Shown here: piece after piece, positions 1 through 12,323 of the stretch
Layout of the letters: each line of letters starts with the position of its first letter
Position numbering within the stretch: position 1 is the stretch's first letter
Source: Apoda limacodes
Taxonomy: Eukaryota; Arthropoda; Insecta; Lepidoptera; Limacodidae
DNA: 64,000 nt
Reading direction: 5' to 3'
Assembly (NCBI GenBank): GCA_946406115.1
Contig: OX291549.1
Span: forward strand, 24,575,901 to 24,639,900
Notes under the pieces: model-generated
Told to the model about the DNA's origin: nothing
What the model saw: the letters and a program-made list of their open reading frames with translations, nothing else
Database searches by the model: none
Made by a program: the position numbers and the translations under genes

Positions 1-2200
1 GCATTAAGAGCCACCTTACTATTAATAACACTACAAACAGTATCAGTGTTGTCCAAGTAGATATCTACAGAAGAGTTAAAAATATTATATGCTAACGAAA
101 TAGCCAGTCGTTGCTTGCAATAATTAGATAGATACAATGTTCCTTTAGTCAAATTAAATTAACTTTAAATTGAAAGTGCTTTTAGTTTAATACAGGCTTG
201 AAGGTAGCTCAAGTGCGTGGCAAGATACGAGGCACAGCTGGCATTAGATGCGATCCACGCGTCAGTCGTCTTAACGAAACCTCACCGGAGCTACTCGTGC
301 GTTCGCTTTTGACCTACAATAAATTCATTAAACAGATTTTCCGTGTTTTACTCAAATTTATCCTTCGCCAGTGCCTTTTATTCATTTATATTCATACAGT
401 CCTCAACAGTAACAAATCCACCGAGTGGCAGCTGCCCTCATAATATTTCTTCCTGTGACGTAACGACTATTTAAACAACAAAACACCATGGCTGAGCACT
501 ACACTTACTTAGTCCTTTGTTATCAGGATTCTCGTGACAATTATGTAAACACCTAATGTCACAAAACAAGAGGGCTGATACGGGCTCCTACTCGAAAAAT
601 AACTCGGAATAGCGTTTAGGTCGCATCGTGCAATTATTCCCCGGTTAGGACGGTATCCCGCGGGTCGCAGAGGTCATGGTAGGGGATTCAGTGCTCCAGT
701 AGATTAATGGCTCTGGCTCGGTTTATCTTCATCCAGACAAGGTCTGGCTGGGGCGGGGGTTTGTTCGGGACGTTATAGAAATGGACGCGAAATGATTTAG
801 CAACTGCATGAAATCTGTTTCAACCGTTTCTGGCGGGAAGGGTTCACACGCACACAACTATAGTTGCCTATAAACACAACAAATGGCCATGTGTAGGTAC
901 TCTTATCTGAAGCGTAATAGGGATGTACGCAATCGATAAAGATATCGAGCGATAGACGCGCTAAAGCGTAATGAAATAATCTTCGACTTGCATTAATTTA
1001 AAATGTGTATTATAAATGAAACACAACTTTGTGGTTTGTCCTGATTATATGTTGAAAGAGGTAAGTAGTTATTTTCTATTACGGAAATATTATTTGGGTT
1101 ATTCTTAATAGTATAGTAGAAATATGTCAAAAATATGCGATAGGTGGAATTAATTTTCACAAAATAGACAATTGTTTTTTTTTAGTTCATAGTTGATATC
1201 TTTTTGGCATACAAGCAGTTCTTTTTGTAATTCCAATAACAGGAATCACATAAAACCTACACAGTTTTGTTAACTATTTCTAGATGATATTGCGGAAGTT
1301 ATTGGTTAACTATTTCTAGATAATTTAATACTGTAATTTTTTGCTAGTTTTAAATTGTTTCTGAAAAATTACAAAAATTTACAGTAAGCGACACATCAAC
1401 CTAACCTTAATGGACTTTGAACCCAAGGCGCAACGCACTGAAAAAGTAGCGAAAGAGAGATAGTCGTAATTTATTATTTCGTCTCACACTGGCTGGTCTC
1501 TTACGTAGTATCCCCACTGCATCGCGTCGCATCGCAACCGTAAATTATGAATGAATATATAAGTGTGCGTGCGTAATTATTATTAGGTTCAAATATTTCT
1601 TACCTACAATAACAAAGCGGCATACAAAAAGGTGATCGCCCTTGAAACCCTTTATCAACTTATTTTATAACAATCTTCTAGAAAAATCTACTCGGTCATT
1701 TATTGATTTAATATATTGTTCCATTTGGATTTGGTTTTTGTGCCGCCGTAATATTTGTCCCTCCCATTCAAAAGTAGCATTTGGGAGATACTGGAATAGT
1801 AATAATGTAGTAATGGGTAAAAAAATTAGTGTCGGACAACCGTCCGGAATCGTGACAACTTGTGCCTTTCACTTTTTATGTCTGTCTCTCTCGCTCTTAG
1901 GCGGGCTAACCATGCCGCGTGCCTCTCACTCGCTCTCATTGTGAGCGCATAACGTGAGCGGAGCGTAACGCAGTTTCTTGAAGTGTCACCCGGCAAACCA
2001 ATTTATAAGACGTTGTCACGTCAAAAACATTTATGAAGTATGGAAAAAATTCGTCTCATTGTAATTTATTATAAATTATAATTAATTTTTAGTATTTTTA
2101 CATACCATCATCGTTAGTATTACAGAATTGGCTTTTTAGCCTATTTCGCACGCACTGCGGTCTAAAAAAATGGCGATGTAAAATCAGCCAAATTGAAAAA
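1..2200. other. No recognised gene
   Basis: AT-rich sequence with many stops in all frames. The longest open frames (198-443 and 1642-1944, plus strand) have low-complexity or unremarkable composition, no recognisable domain and no splice context. A 15-base direct repeat (ttaactatttctaga) occurs at about 1269 and 1304. The stretch at 1830-1970 is richer in C and T and may be repeat-derived, but I cannot name the family. Confidence 0.5.
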
Positions 2201-2219
2201 AAAAAACACCTAAATTTGT

Positions 2220-2740
2220 TGCTTTTTTGTTGCTAGCTTAACTAACGATTTCCCGTAAAAAAACTGTTGTAAAAATTTGTTGCTGCTCATACTGCAGCTA
2301 GTCTGAGTACAAAGGGTCAGCAACAAAAAAAAACCGGAAGTCAAGAGAAGTTGGAGATCGGTTTACAAAAAAACGGGCCACGCTAGCTTTACTCCTGACT
2401 TTTCCGTGGAAAAACTATAGTGAAAATTCGTTGCTGCTTATACTGCAGCTAGTCTGAGTAGAAAGGATCAGCAACGAAATAGAAAAACGGAAGTCAGGAG
2501 AAGTTGGAGATGGGTTTATAAACAAACCGGCCACGCTAGCTTTACTCTTGTCTTTTCCTTGGAAAAACTGTATTGAAAATTTGTTGCTGCTCATATTGCA
2601 ACTTGTTTTAGCATAGAGAGTCAGCAACAAAATAAAATTTGGAATTCAAGGGAAGTTTGAGATCGGTTTACAAATAAACCGTCCACGCTAGCTTGACTAA
2701 CGAAATTCCCGTAGAAAAACTAGCTAGCAGTTATCATGCA
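2220..2740 (+). repeat. Tandem array of three ~152-bp units, orientation A
   Basis: Three units are seen. Each holds a core that begins gttgctgctcat, at about 2279, 2430 and 2583, so the period is 151-153 bp. The core starts with gttgctg and ends with its complement cagcaac, so each unit can fold into a hairpin. Between cores the text also repeats (a ggaagtcaag-type segment, then ccacgctagctt). The third unit carries a variant core centre (cttgttttagcatagag). The same unit occurs in reverse orientation at 4055-4445. Confidence 0.85.
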
Positions 2741-4054
2741 GATGGCAATAATGATTGATTAATATATGGTGTTTTAGAAGACGGACGGATAGAGTGCAAC
2801 TGTAAGGGTTCCTTGTTGTCTATGGAACCTTAAAATAATAATTATAGTTTTTATTGGTCAAAAGAATTTTGACAATGCTTTTGGTTACAATATGTTAAAT
2901 GAATTAGGTATTTAAAGCAAAATTTGGTACATAAGCACCGAAACTAGGTCTAGCCTATTATTGTTACAATGCGGTATTAAATACTATGACTATATTATAA
3001 TAAAAGTTATATATTTAAGTCCTAGTGTGCGTATATGTATGCTATGAAGCTATTCTAGCTATGAAATATTACTTCTCCTGGTTGTTCTATAAGCATGTCA
3101 ATTTAAAAGTAGGATAAAGAAAAACAAATCAATAAACACATATTTACATTCCTAATAGGTACAAGTATGGATACAAATCTATCGCCTACTATATAATAAA
3201 CAAGGTTTTATTTTTATGTCCGTTTTCGTTCTTGTAGCTAAAATGTGCAAAAAATAGGTCAAAAGTGAATGTGAATGATGAATGAAACCCATTCATTTTA
3301 AAATTATATAAAAAGACATTTGAGTGAGCCCCTCGAAACAAGCCCTTTCATATGATTGGTATGGCTCACGGTTAAGTTTGCACACTTTTGATTTTGTTAG
3401 TTTGTGCCTACGTCTAATATTGAGAGATTTACCATTATATTTCAAAACTATTTTTTGTATTTTCTTCCAAATTTTAGGCTTAGTAGTTTTAGAGATCCCT
3501 CATCGCCAAACAGTTTGAAATTATCAATTTAACCTAAACAAGTCTCTTTGTTTTATTATGTCAATCGGTAAAGTTGCAAAACTTTTTTCGAAATTTCTAA
3601 TGTGACCTCCATTATTCAAAATTCATTTATTTATGATACACGTCCGTGTTTGAGTCACAAAGATTCATATATGTACCAAATTTCAACTTAATCGTTCCAG
3701 TAAATTCAAAGAAAATTGGCTGTGACAGAACAATAGACAGAGACACAAGTGTTCCTATTAGGGACCCGACGTTTTTTTTATGTATGTAACGAACCCCAAA
3801 AAGTAGGTAAAATCCGGTCAACGTCTTGCGTTTTCTTTATAAAATATGCTGATTAAAAAACAGTGGAAAGGATAACAAACTTTTCTTCATTCGAAGCCAA
3901 TTGAGTCAATTGACTCTCATATATACATATCAGGAAAAAGCTTTTTAGAAAGCTTAATTGCATTTAAGCCTATTGCCCATTGAACTACAATAGGGAGCCA
4001 AAAAAAACTATACCTCAGTTCCATATATGGAACCCTTACTTTATTTTCTTAATT
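2741..4054. other. Spacer between two inverted arrays; no gene
   Basis: About 1.3 kb with no recognisable coding sequence lies between the two oppositely oriented arrays. It contains pieces of dispersed repeats: an 'acggacgg...tatggaacctta' segment near 2780-2835 and a 'gtaccaaatttcaactt...' segment near 3675-3800 ending in aaccccaaaaag. Both resemble non-autonomous insect repeats that I recall from lepidopteran DNA. If the arrays are the ends of one element, this is its interior. Confidence 0.45.
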
Positions 4055-4445
4055 TAATTAATTTTTCTATTTTGTTGCTGACCCTTTGTACTCAGACTAG
4101 CTGCAGTATGAGCAGCAACAAATTTTTAAAATAGTTTTACTACGGGAAAATCCTTAGTTAAGCTAGCGTGGCCGGTTTTTTTGTGAACCAATCTCCAACT
4201 TCACTTGACTTCCGGTTTTTATTTTGTTGCTGACCCTGTGTACTCAGACTAGCTGCAGTATGAGCAGCAACAAATTTTTACAATAGTTTTTTTACGGGAA
4301 AATCGTTAGTTAAGCTAGCGTGGACGGTTCTTTGTAAACTAATCTCCAACTTCTCTTGTCTTCCGTTTTTTATTATTTTGTTGGTGATTCTCTATGCTAA
4401 AACAAGCTGTAGTATGAGCAGCAACAAATTTTGACTAAAGTTTTA
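4055..4445 (-). repeat. Tandem array of three ~152-bp units, orientation B
   Basis: This is the reverse complement of the array at 2220-2740, with three cores ending at about 4119, 4271 and 4425 (period 152-154 bp). The outermost core has the variant centre tctatgctaaaacaag, matching the variant of the innermost unit of the left array. The arrays are therefore inverted as a pair, but their unit order is not a mirror image, which argues against a simple unrearranged terminal inverted repeat. Confidence 0.85.
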
Positions 4446-6850
4446 TAATTAGTCTGGTAGGATTCGACGACTTTCAGCAGTGTTATAAAGACCTGTGAAA
4501 AATTATACATCGAAGACATATAGAGGATGAATTGAAAACAATGAGCAAGTAACAGTAAGCAAAGTTGTGAAAATTTTCAATTAACGCTCCGACAAATAAA
4601 TTTTTTTGGCGCCATTATTGGCGTGATGTTTATGTTAGGCGAAATGGATCTAATTTCCAACAGACTTTCAGAGCTTCGAAAGAAGGCTGGATAATAATAA
4701 AAAAAAAGGCTAGCGAGTCAGTCATTCATTTGGTTAATATTGGCACAGAATATATAATACTATACTAGTACAGATGCCTCATCCCATACAATGAAATTGG
4801 ACCGCCGTAACTCGGGCTATTTTTCGGGCTATTTTGTTTAGCCGCTAGATGCCGTAAGAAGCAGCGGGTAGAAAATGTTAGCTAACGACATCTAGCGTTT
4901 CTCGTTGAATACTTACTGTTACAAATGTAACTGGTTTATTGAAGAAAATAGATGGCGGTCTAATACCTAGCTACATATCGAGCCATACGACAAAACATCG
5001 CGTATCCCGATCCTACATATTTTAATCATAAAGTAGGAAGTTTATTGCGAAAAAGTCTCGAGTACTCGGATCTTGCCTTTTTCTGGGGAATGTAAATGTA
5101 AATGGAAGTACATCTTTCCTCTCAAGATTTAGAAAAAAGGGTCTTAAGAGGAGAGTTGCTATTCCATAAATTTGCCCCCCGCAAAAAGCTCTGAGATTTC
5201 AGTCAATTAAATATTATCTAGGTAATGTAGTAGTTAGTAGTAAATAAGATTTTTTCAACTAGTTATCCAAATTTAAAATAATAATGTTAAAGAAGATATG
5301 TCATGAAAATATATACCTACCTATTATTTTACAGTATTTTTAATAACCAATCGGCAACGATCCGAAATGCAAGTTAAGAAAATTACTAGGTACCTAATAA
5401 ATATGTAAAAGTAGGTAGGTACATAATTAAATTATTACCGAAAGCTAAAACGCTACAGTTAGGAGCAGTACATTTTTTTCGTTATATTTATTTACAACCG
5501 GTACGGATTAGGGGGTCAAAGGTGTTAAAAAGTTTCTACCGAATTCCTTTGTTTGCGTAAGGAAATTTGGTATTGAGGTTTAAGATTAAAAATATGTAAT
5601 GGTGGAAGCTATTTCAAGTACATAAATAAGGGGGCCAAAAGGTGGGTTTAATTAGTTTTAAGTGTAGGTATGTAAAAATCGCAGATTATATAAAAAAAAA
5701 AAATTTAGCAGCATAACATTTTATAACAGTTTTTGGGCTGGTTTATAATTTAAAAAAGTTTATTAATGAAAAGATTCTCACCAAATGCACGGATGTAAAA
5801 AATCCAAAAGTTAAATTATTATTAAATGAAAGATGTTTTGTGATCAAATTCTTTTTTGAAAATCCTATGTTTTTGTGTTAGTTGCTAGTATTTAGTGAGT
5901 GTTGAGATTAAAATTTTAAAATGAATTCGTATTATCATAAATATATGTAATAATACGTACAAAGAAGTCGCGATAAGAAGATCGAAAGGTGGTTGAATGT
6001 TTAGGTATCTAAAATTCCTGAGATATTTTTTACTAGCTTTTGCCCGTGACTCCGTAAAATAACGTAGCTATCGTCGAAATGCACATTTGGTTAGGGCACA
6101 TGACTAAACCTACAGATAGCTTCAATCAACCGGCACTAGCGAGAGCGCTACTACAAGCACTAGTATGTGTGCGCGGCCTGTCACTGACACGGCGCGCGTC
6201 AGTGGAAAAAGGAATCAAAAGGAAATTTCCTTTTTTACATACCTAAAAGATCTTGACGGGTAAATACCTATATTTTTTTATTCTAAGTTGGCTCAATAAT
6301 TACTTTAGGAAGGTGAATCTTAAAAAACGTAGGTACCGACGATAATAATGATACATATAAACATGCACATATTAATGTATATGCATAATTATATTATTGG
6401 TACCTCCCTTTGAGATCTTTGTTAGGGTTCCATAGCCAAATGGCAAAAAGGTCCCTCATAAATCCATCATATACTTCCGTCTATTCGTTTGTCACAGCGT
6501 TATAATTCCGCTATCTTTGCATATGTAGATTGTGATGAAATTTTACAGGAAAGTCTTATGTGGACCACCAAACAGATTTGTAATGAAATTAAGAAAAAAT
6601 ATTTAGGGGTATCTCCATACATTAAACTGAGGTACGAAATCGACATCAGCTATCTATTGATTTAATTTACTAAATGTGTCAGTTGAAAACATTACCAGCT
6701 TAGGAATGATTCTTGTAACTCTAAGCTATCAGTCTGGTGGGTTATTTAGTCATGTAGTTAGGGGGTCTAGTAAGCAACATTTACCTATGCTATGCATATG
6801 CATTTGTATCCGTCAGCCAAGTTAAGAATAACTGACTTCAAGTCGCAACC
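4446..6850. other. No recognised gene
   Basis: No coding signal is visible. Repeat traces are: a 'gtctcgagtactcgg...tggaagtacatc' segment at about 5058-5115, related to a palindromic element at 23.6 kb; an edge-like motif 'actagcttttgcccgtg' at about 6032; and a reverse-oriented 'gggttccatagccaaatgg' repeat at about 6425. Confidence 0.45.
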
Positions 6851-6852
6851 GC

Positions 6853-7052
6853 TAGTGGCAGGTGTACAACGGCAATTTCGCTCGAAAACCGCAAATCGAT
6901 GTAGAGTTTAGCCGTTTGGCACACAGATACTTTAGGGCAAAACAATAATTTTGAGCCGCAGTTCCTCAAGTACCTGTGTGCCAAACGGCTAAACTCTACA
7001 TCGATTTGCGGTTTTTTTTGCGTACACCGAGGACTACGCCGCCTGCCAGCGC
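6853..7052. mobile_element. Short palindromic element (MITE or foldback hairpin)
   Basis: A perfect 42-bp inverted repeat pairs 6885-6926 with 6974-7015 (arms start aaaaccgcaaatcgatg and end catcgatttgcggtttt). Pairing continues inward for about ten more bases with a mismatch, leaving a loop of about 30 bases. Outside the arms a further match (tggcaggtgtac near 6855 against gtacacc...cctgcca near 7022-7043) extends the inverted repeat with an insertion on the right side. I see no transposase. The most likely reading is a small non-autonomous DNA transposon; a hairpin RNA locus is the alternative. Confidence 0.7.
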
Positions 7053-10000
7053 GCGGGTCATACGGAACATGTTTTGTTTACTTCGCGTAGTAGGTATTTT
7101 AGTATTTTATAATCTATGACTTCGCATTGTTTCTTGATTTTTGCTTTTGCGGTGATTTTGTGTAAAAGAAAGTTTCATGTATTGATTTTTTTTTAGAACA
7201 ATTGTACAATGATTTCCTTTAAATCAAGTGTAAGCAGTGCCAAATGATAATTTCTCATGGTGGGCAGGGAAAAACAGAAAATACTACTAGTATGAACAAC
7301 CAATAATGTCAACCAACCCTGATACCTCAGCTAGGTTCTATGATTAAATGTTCGATCGACCACAGACAATTTCTGCCAGTCGCAGTCCTAGTCGGCGCTC
7401 TTTGCCGAATAGTCGCCAAATTGTCAAAGACTACGAAAGTGGCCGGATGGTCAGCTTTACCGACTAGTCGGAACATCCCTACTTTTAAGTGACCTATTGG
7501 CTTATTTTCTCGTACACTAATCGCTTCAAGTGTGCCTATAAAAATTTGAGTTTCCTCGATTTCTCCAGGATTCCGTTATTATATCCTGACCTGATGACCA
7601 TGTGACCATCTGGGAAGTATAATCTTTCAAACAAACAAGAATTTTCCGAATCTGTCAAAGCGACTTCGAGTAATCGGAAAACATACATAAAAAAAGATTT
7701 CGAGGAATGAGGAACTTCCTTCTTTTTTGAAGTCGATTAATATACTTTATACTTATTAATAAACTCATGATATCTGTGAACTCCAAGAAAGATTAAAGCG
7801 TATTTAATTATTTATGAGTAAAATAAAACTTCTTTTAATATACCTACATTCTGTTTTACTAGTTTATGAAATATCGTCGTTTATGTAAGTGATTAACAAG
7901 TTTTTGCTCGTCAGTGTACTAAAATTTTGTCAAAAATAGGTCGAGTTAAACAAATGCATCGCTTCATTATTAACGGATCGATGCAAACGACAATGTCACG
8001 GGGTATCCATTTGTTGTTTACCAAAATCTTCTCCAGAATATAACAAATACTTTTCTGAAAACCGTATCAAAATCGGTTCAGCCAAACGCGAGATAATCGC
8101 GGACAAACCTACATACAAACATACGGGTCAAACTGAGAACCTCCCTTTTTTTAAATTGAACTGAAGTGTTTTCAATTCTAAAGTAGGTCCACTTGTGCGA
8201 TGGCATGCTGTTCTTCAAAAGTGAGCTATCCTTTTCACAAAACAATTGTTTAAGAACTTAAACGCATTCGACCCAAGATAAAACTAAAAGAAACAAATTG
8301 TACTGAGGTCGAAGTTCACGCTTGCGTGCGTTTGTTTTATAATATATCTAAGTATGAAGGTGGGTGGATACCAAATTTTTTTTTTTTTTATTTGGTTGGT
8401 AAGTACCTACATCTATTCATATTATTCAGTGACACTGTTGTGTGTCGCTGTCAAACTCAGAACATGCGAACAGTGTCATCTATCAATCAATAGTGAAAAT
8501 TTATTAACTAAACCGGCACGTAGTTTAATTTATTGCCGCTTAAAGTACAACGACCTCATTCAATTTATGTAAAATTTCGAAAATTTAATAAAGGCGCCCA
8601 TTACTTCATTTTTGGTAGCTTAAGGAACATTTTGATATTAAAGCAATATTTTTTAAGGGTCGTTTAATTATTTTTTTCAATTAAATAACAACCTAAATAA
8701 CAAATCGATACACACAACGCCATCTATTGATATTGAATTTAAATCATTTCTGTTTTGTTTGGGATAAGACCGTGATATTACGTCTTACGGGGTTGGCTCT
8801 ACTGAGTACTCATAGGAATGTGAATGTGGATCCTGCAGCAGTTGTGCGCAGATTTACGGTCTCACACAACAGAAGGTTAATATTATAGTATATAGAATTG
8901 TAAGTGTAAGAAAAACAAACATTTTTTGAATCTGTAATAAAGGCTTTTATTGCAAGAATTACTAGGTTTTCATACAACATCGTAGTAATCATAAGGGTTA
9001 ATAGGTACAATAAAATAATCATTATGTTAGCAGTAAGGCAAAATTCTCTTGAACTTTTTAAATTTTACAAATGAATGATAACCAGTACAACATTATGCGT
9101 AAGTGAGAATTATTGTGCACACACTTAAGCACTGATTGATCTATCAGAATTGAAAAAAACGCAGTGACACAGTGTTTATATACTGTCGTGGTGACTTTCG
9201 AGTAAGTTCTAGTAGTTCCGTAACAAAACAACAACAAAAGAGGGAGAGATATGTTTGCCCATAGACTTTGTACAAACTAGCGTTAGTCATCCCGCGATCA
9301 TGGTGCTTAGAACAGCACCAAAATATCAGGAGCTCATTTCCTCGGCTAATCACGGTAAGACCGTCGTATAACATCATGTATAGTTCATGAGTCGTCCAAC
9401 GGAAAAATGTAGTTTTGTACAAATTCCAAAAGAAGATACTTAGATGACGTTGGTACTTGAGTAAAACAGGTATTAAGTATAAGTTAATAAATCATGTAGT
9501 ATTATAGAAAAATAAAATTATAAGATTCTGAATTAAATACTTACTATTAATAACAATACGTTCGAATTCGGGCGCGGCGCTTGGCGGTACAGGGTACAAA
9601 CTTAATAATCTAGTTGCTCTATCGTAAAAACAGTAACACATACAAGCTTCAATCTTACAGTGATCGTAGTGTGTGTGAGCTCTAAAGTATAACAACAAAA
9701 AATAAAAACCGGACAAGTGTGAGACGGGACCAAGCCATTTGTCATCTTAAATCACCGTTACAGCACCATCTAGCTATTATTAACCGAAACAGTAACCCAT
9801 TTGTTTTTTGGAAACGATATTCAAATTAAAGCAACGTTGGGCTTGGTTAGTCATTGTTTGGGTGACCGCATAGCGGCACACTTTTTGTTTTTATTTGTGT
9901 TTGTAAATTACGTTAATGATGGTAGGTAAGAACCCCCCGGAGCGCGAGTCCGACTTGCTCTTGGCTGTTATCTGTGCCCGAATGATATATGATATATGAT

Positions 10001-10600
10001 CTTGAGCAGGATAGTATTAGCTTAATGGAAGTAATAGTAAAATCCAGTGTAAAGTTATTAAATGGCAAACAAACACACAAACTTTTTCTCTTTGTATTAT
10101 AAGCATGCGTATAATATGCATATCACGTAAATAATCATGATTACAAAACTTATAAAATCCATTATCTGTGCGTTTTATTATTTAGATAATTGTTGCTTTA
10201 CGAACATTATATTAAGTACTAGCTTTTTCCCGCGGCTTTGCCCTCGCTATATTCGGTTATTGACGTGGGATTCCTATGAAAACTCTTTAATTACAGCACA
10301 GCCGAAACAAGCCTTTACCGAATCCAACAACATCAAAAGTCAAAAGTATCATGCACCAATAGCTTATTTTTACTTTTAGCATTTACTCTGTGAGAGTCAC
10401 TTCTTGACACACTCTTAATATTTTTATGAACATATAAAAGATTTTCATATAAATACATACTACGACGCTAAGTTAAAATATTTGTTTCCCTAAACCGACA
10501 TCGGTCAATTTTCTTATTTTCTTGATCGCATACACAGCACAGATAAGTTTTTTAGCTAAATTATGAATATGAGGTCCTCATTATAGTTTGAAGCCAAACA
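7053..10600. other. No recognised gene; dispersed repeat traces
   Basis: There is no supported coding region. A 'gaaaaccgtatcaaaatcgg...cgcggacaaac' segment at about 8058-8150 is a widespread type of insect non-autonomous repeat end. A copy of the edge-like motif 'actagctttttcccgcggc' lies at about 10217. 'agcgcgagtccgacttgctc' at about 9940 resembles the start of repeats at 43.3 and 46.7 kb. The short frames at 8354, 8810, 9144, 9492 and 10137 show no domain and are low in complexity. Confidence 0.45.
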
Positions 10601-10625
10601 AGTTCTAATCATCATCATCATCATA

Positions 10626-12323
10626 TCAGCCTATTGACGTCCACTGCTGGACATAGGCCTCACCTAACTTTTTCCACAGCGTGCGACTCTGTTCCGCCTG
10701 TAACCAACGGCTCCCCGCTACCTTTACGAGGTCATCTGTCCATCTAGCGGGGGGCCGTCCCACGCTGCGCTTTCCGGTTCGTGGCTGCCACTCGAGAACC
10801 TTCTTTCTCCATGGGCGATCGGTTCTTCGAGCTCTGTGCCCTGCCCATTGCCACTTCAGCTTTGCGATTCGGTGAGCTATGTCGGTGACTTTAGTTCTCC
10901 TACGGATTTCCTCATTCCTGATTCGATCACGTAGAGAAACTCCGAGCATAGCTCTTTTCGCTGAGCGACCTTGAGCTTTCGTATAAGGCCCATAGTTAGC
11001 GGCCACGTCTCAGTACCGTAGGTCATCACTGGCAACACACACTGGTTGAAGACATTTGTCTTCAAGCACTGGGGTATTTGGGACGAGAAAATAGTACGCA
11101 GTTTTCCGAACGCTGCCCAACCGAGTTGGATTCGGCGATTAACCTCTTTCTCGAATTTGGACCTGCCTAATCGAACAGTTTGTCCCAGGTATACGTATTC
11201 GTCAACAACTTCGAGTGTAGAGTTCCCAACAGTTATTGGAGTGGGTGCTACATGGCCATTCGACATGATTTTCGTCTTGTCCATGTTCATCTTGAGCCTA
11301 CTCGTTGGGAAGCTCTACTGAGGCTTTCGAGCATTGTGCTAAGGTCCTCCATCGATTCTGCCATGACCACAATATCGTCGGCAAACCGTAGGTGGGTAAT
11401 GTACTCGCCATTAACATTGATGCCAAAACAGTCCCAGTCCAGAAGCTTAAAGACATCTTCCAACGCATTTGTAAAGAGTTTCGGAGATATGACATCTCCC
11501 TGTCTCACACCTCTCTGCAGTTGGATCGGTTTCTAGTTCTTATCCTGGAGACGGACTGACATGGTTTTAGCACCTCGATATACCGATGTTCAATGCGGCA
11601 TCTGTGTAGAGCCTGTAGCACTGACCATGTTTCCACCAAATCGAAGGCTTTCTCATAGTCCACAAACGCTAAGCAAAGGGGCCGATTATACTCTTCTGTC
11701 TTCTGTATAATCTGCCGTAGTGTATGTATGTGGTCTACGGTACTATAGCCTCTTCGGAAACCGGCTTGTTCGGGAGGCTGGAAGAAGTAATTAATCTTGA
11801 AAACAGCTTACAAACATGGCTCAGAAGCGTGATGGGTCTGTAATTCTTAAGAAGCCTATTGACACCTTTTTTGAAGAAAAGCACCACCACGCCCCTGTGC
11901 CATGCTTTTGGCGAAGTACCTTCGAGTATGACGGTGTTGAAGAGCTTCTGAAGGACTTTTAGTACCGGTTTTCCACCCGCTTTCAGAAGCTCAGTCGTAA
12001 CTCCATCATCAAGCCGGTGCCTTATTGTTTTTAAGCTGTTTTAGAGCCATACTAATCTCGTAAAAGCTGACGTACGTGATGTCCTCGGTATAGTGTCGAG
12101 TCAGTCTAGCTCTAGGGTCTTTAGCTGGACTGCCAACTGGTTTCGATGTCGACGTGTGTAACTGTCCGTAGAATTTCTCGATCACCTCCAAGACTTCTGG
12201 TCCAGACGAAACAATGCTGTCGTCCTCCGTCTTCAGCCTTGCCAGACGCCTTCGCCCAATAGCCAGATCTCTCGCGAACACTTTGGAACCTTTGTTCCGT
12301 TCTATTGCCTCCTCAATACGCAA
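10626..12323 (-). pseudogene. RTE reverse transcriptase and C-terminal region, broken
   Basis: Fragments in several frames on the minus strand are collinear with RTE polymerase. A linker ending 'LKQLKNNKAPA' lies at 12009-12323. A 'LRFADDIVVMAES' catalytic box lies at 11287-11508, followed by 'KTKIMSNGH' and 'EYVYLGQTV' (10877-11290). The C-terminal end has 'AKLKWQWAGH', 'GRPPARWTDD' and 'YVQQWTSIG' (10626-11006). Frameshifts separate all these segments, and the palm segment between 11510 and 12000 has lost its frame. The copy cannot encode a working polymerase. Confidence 0.88.

Noticed and set aside
1..145. Minus-strand open frame of 48 codons running off the left edge (reads 'YLSNYCKQRLAISLAYNIF')
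   Set aside because: Too short, no splice consensus with a pyrimidine tract at 145, no recognised domain; chance open frames of this size are expected.
2220..4445. Regularly spaced repeats considered as a CRISPR-like array
   Set aside because: The 'spacers' between cores also repeat, units are 152 bp, and the DNA is eukaryotic; this is a minisatellite.
9144..9422. 92-codon minus-strand frame with Cys and Phe clusters
   Set aside because: No family resemblance, no exon context; Cys runs arise from antisense of aacaaca-type sequence.
11046..11536. Plus-strand frames of 91 and 118 codons
   Set aside because: They are antisense shadows of the RTE polymerase on the minus strand.
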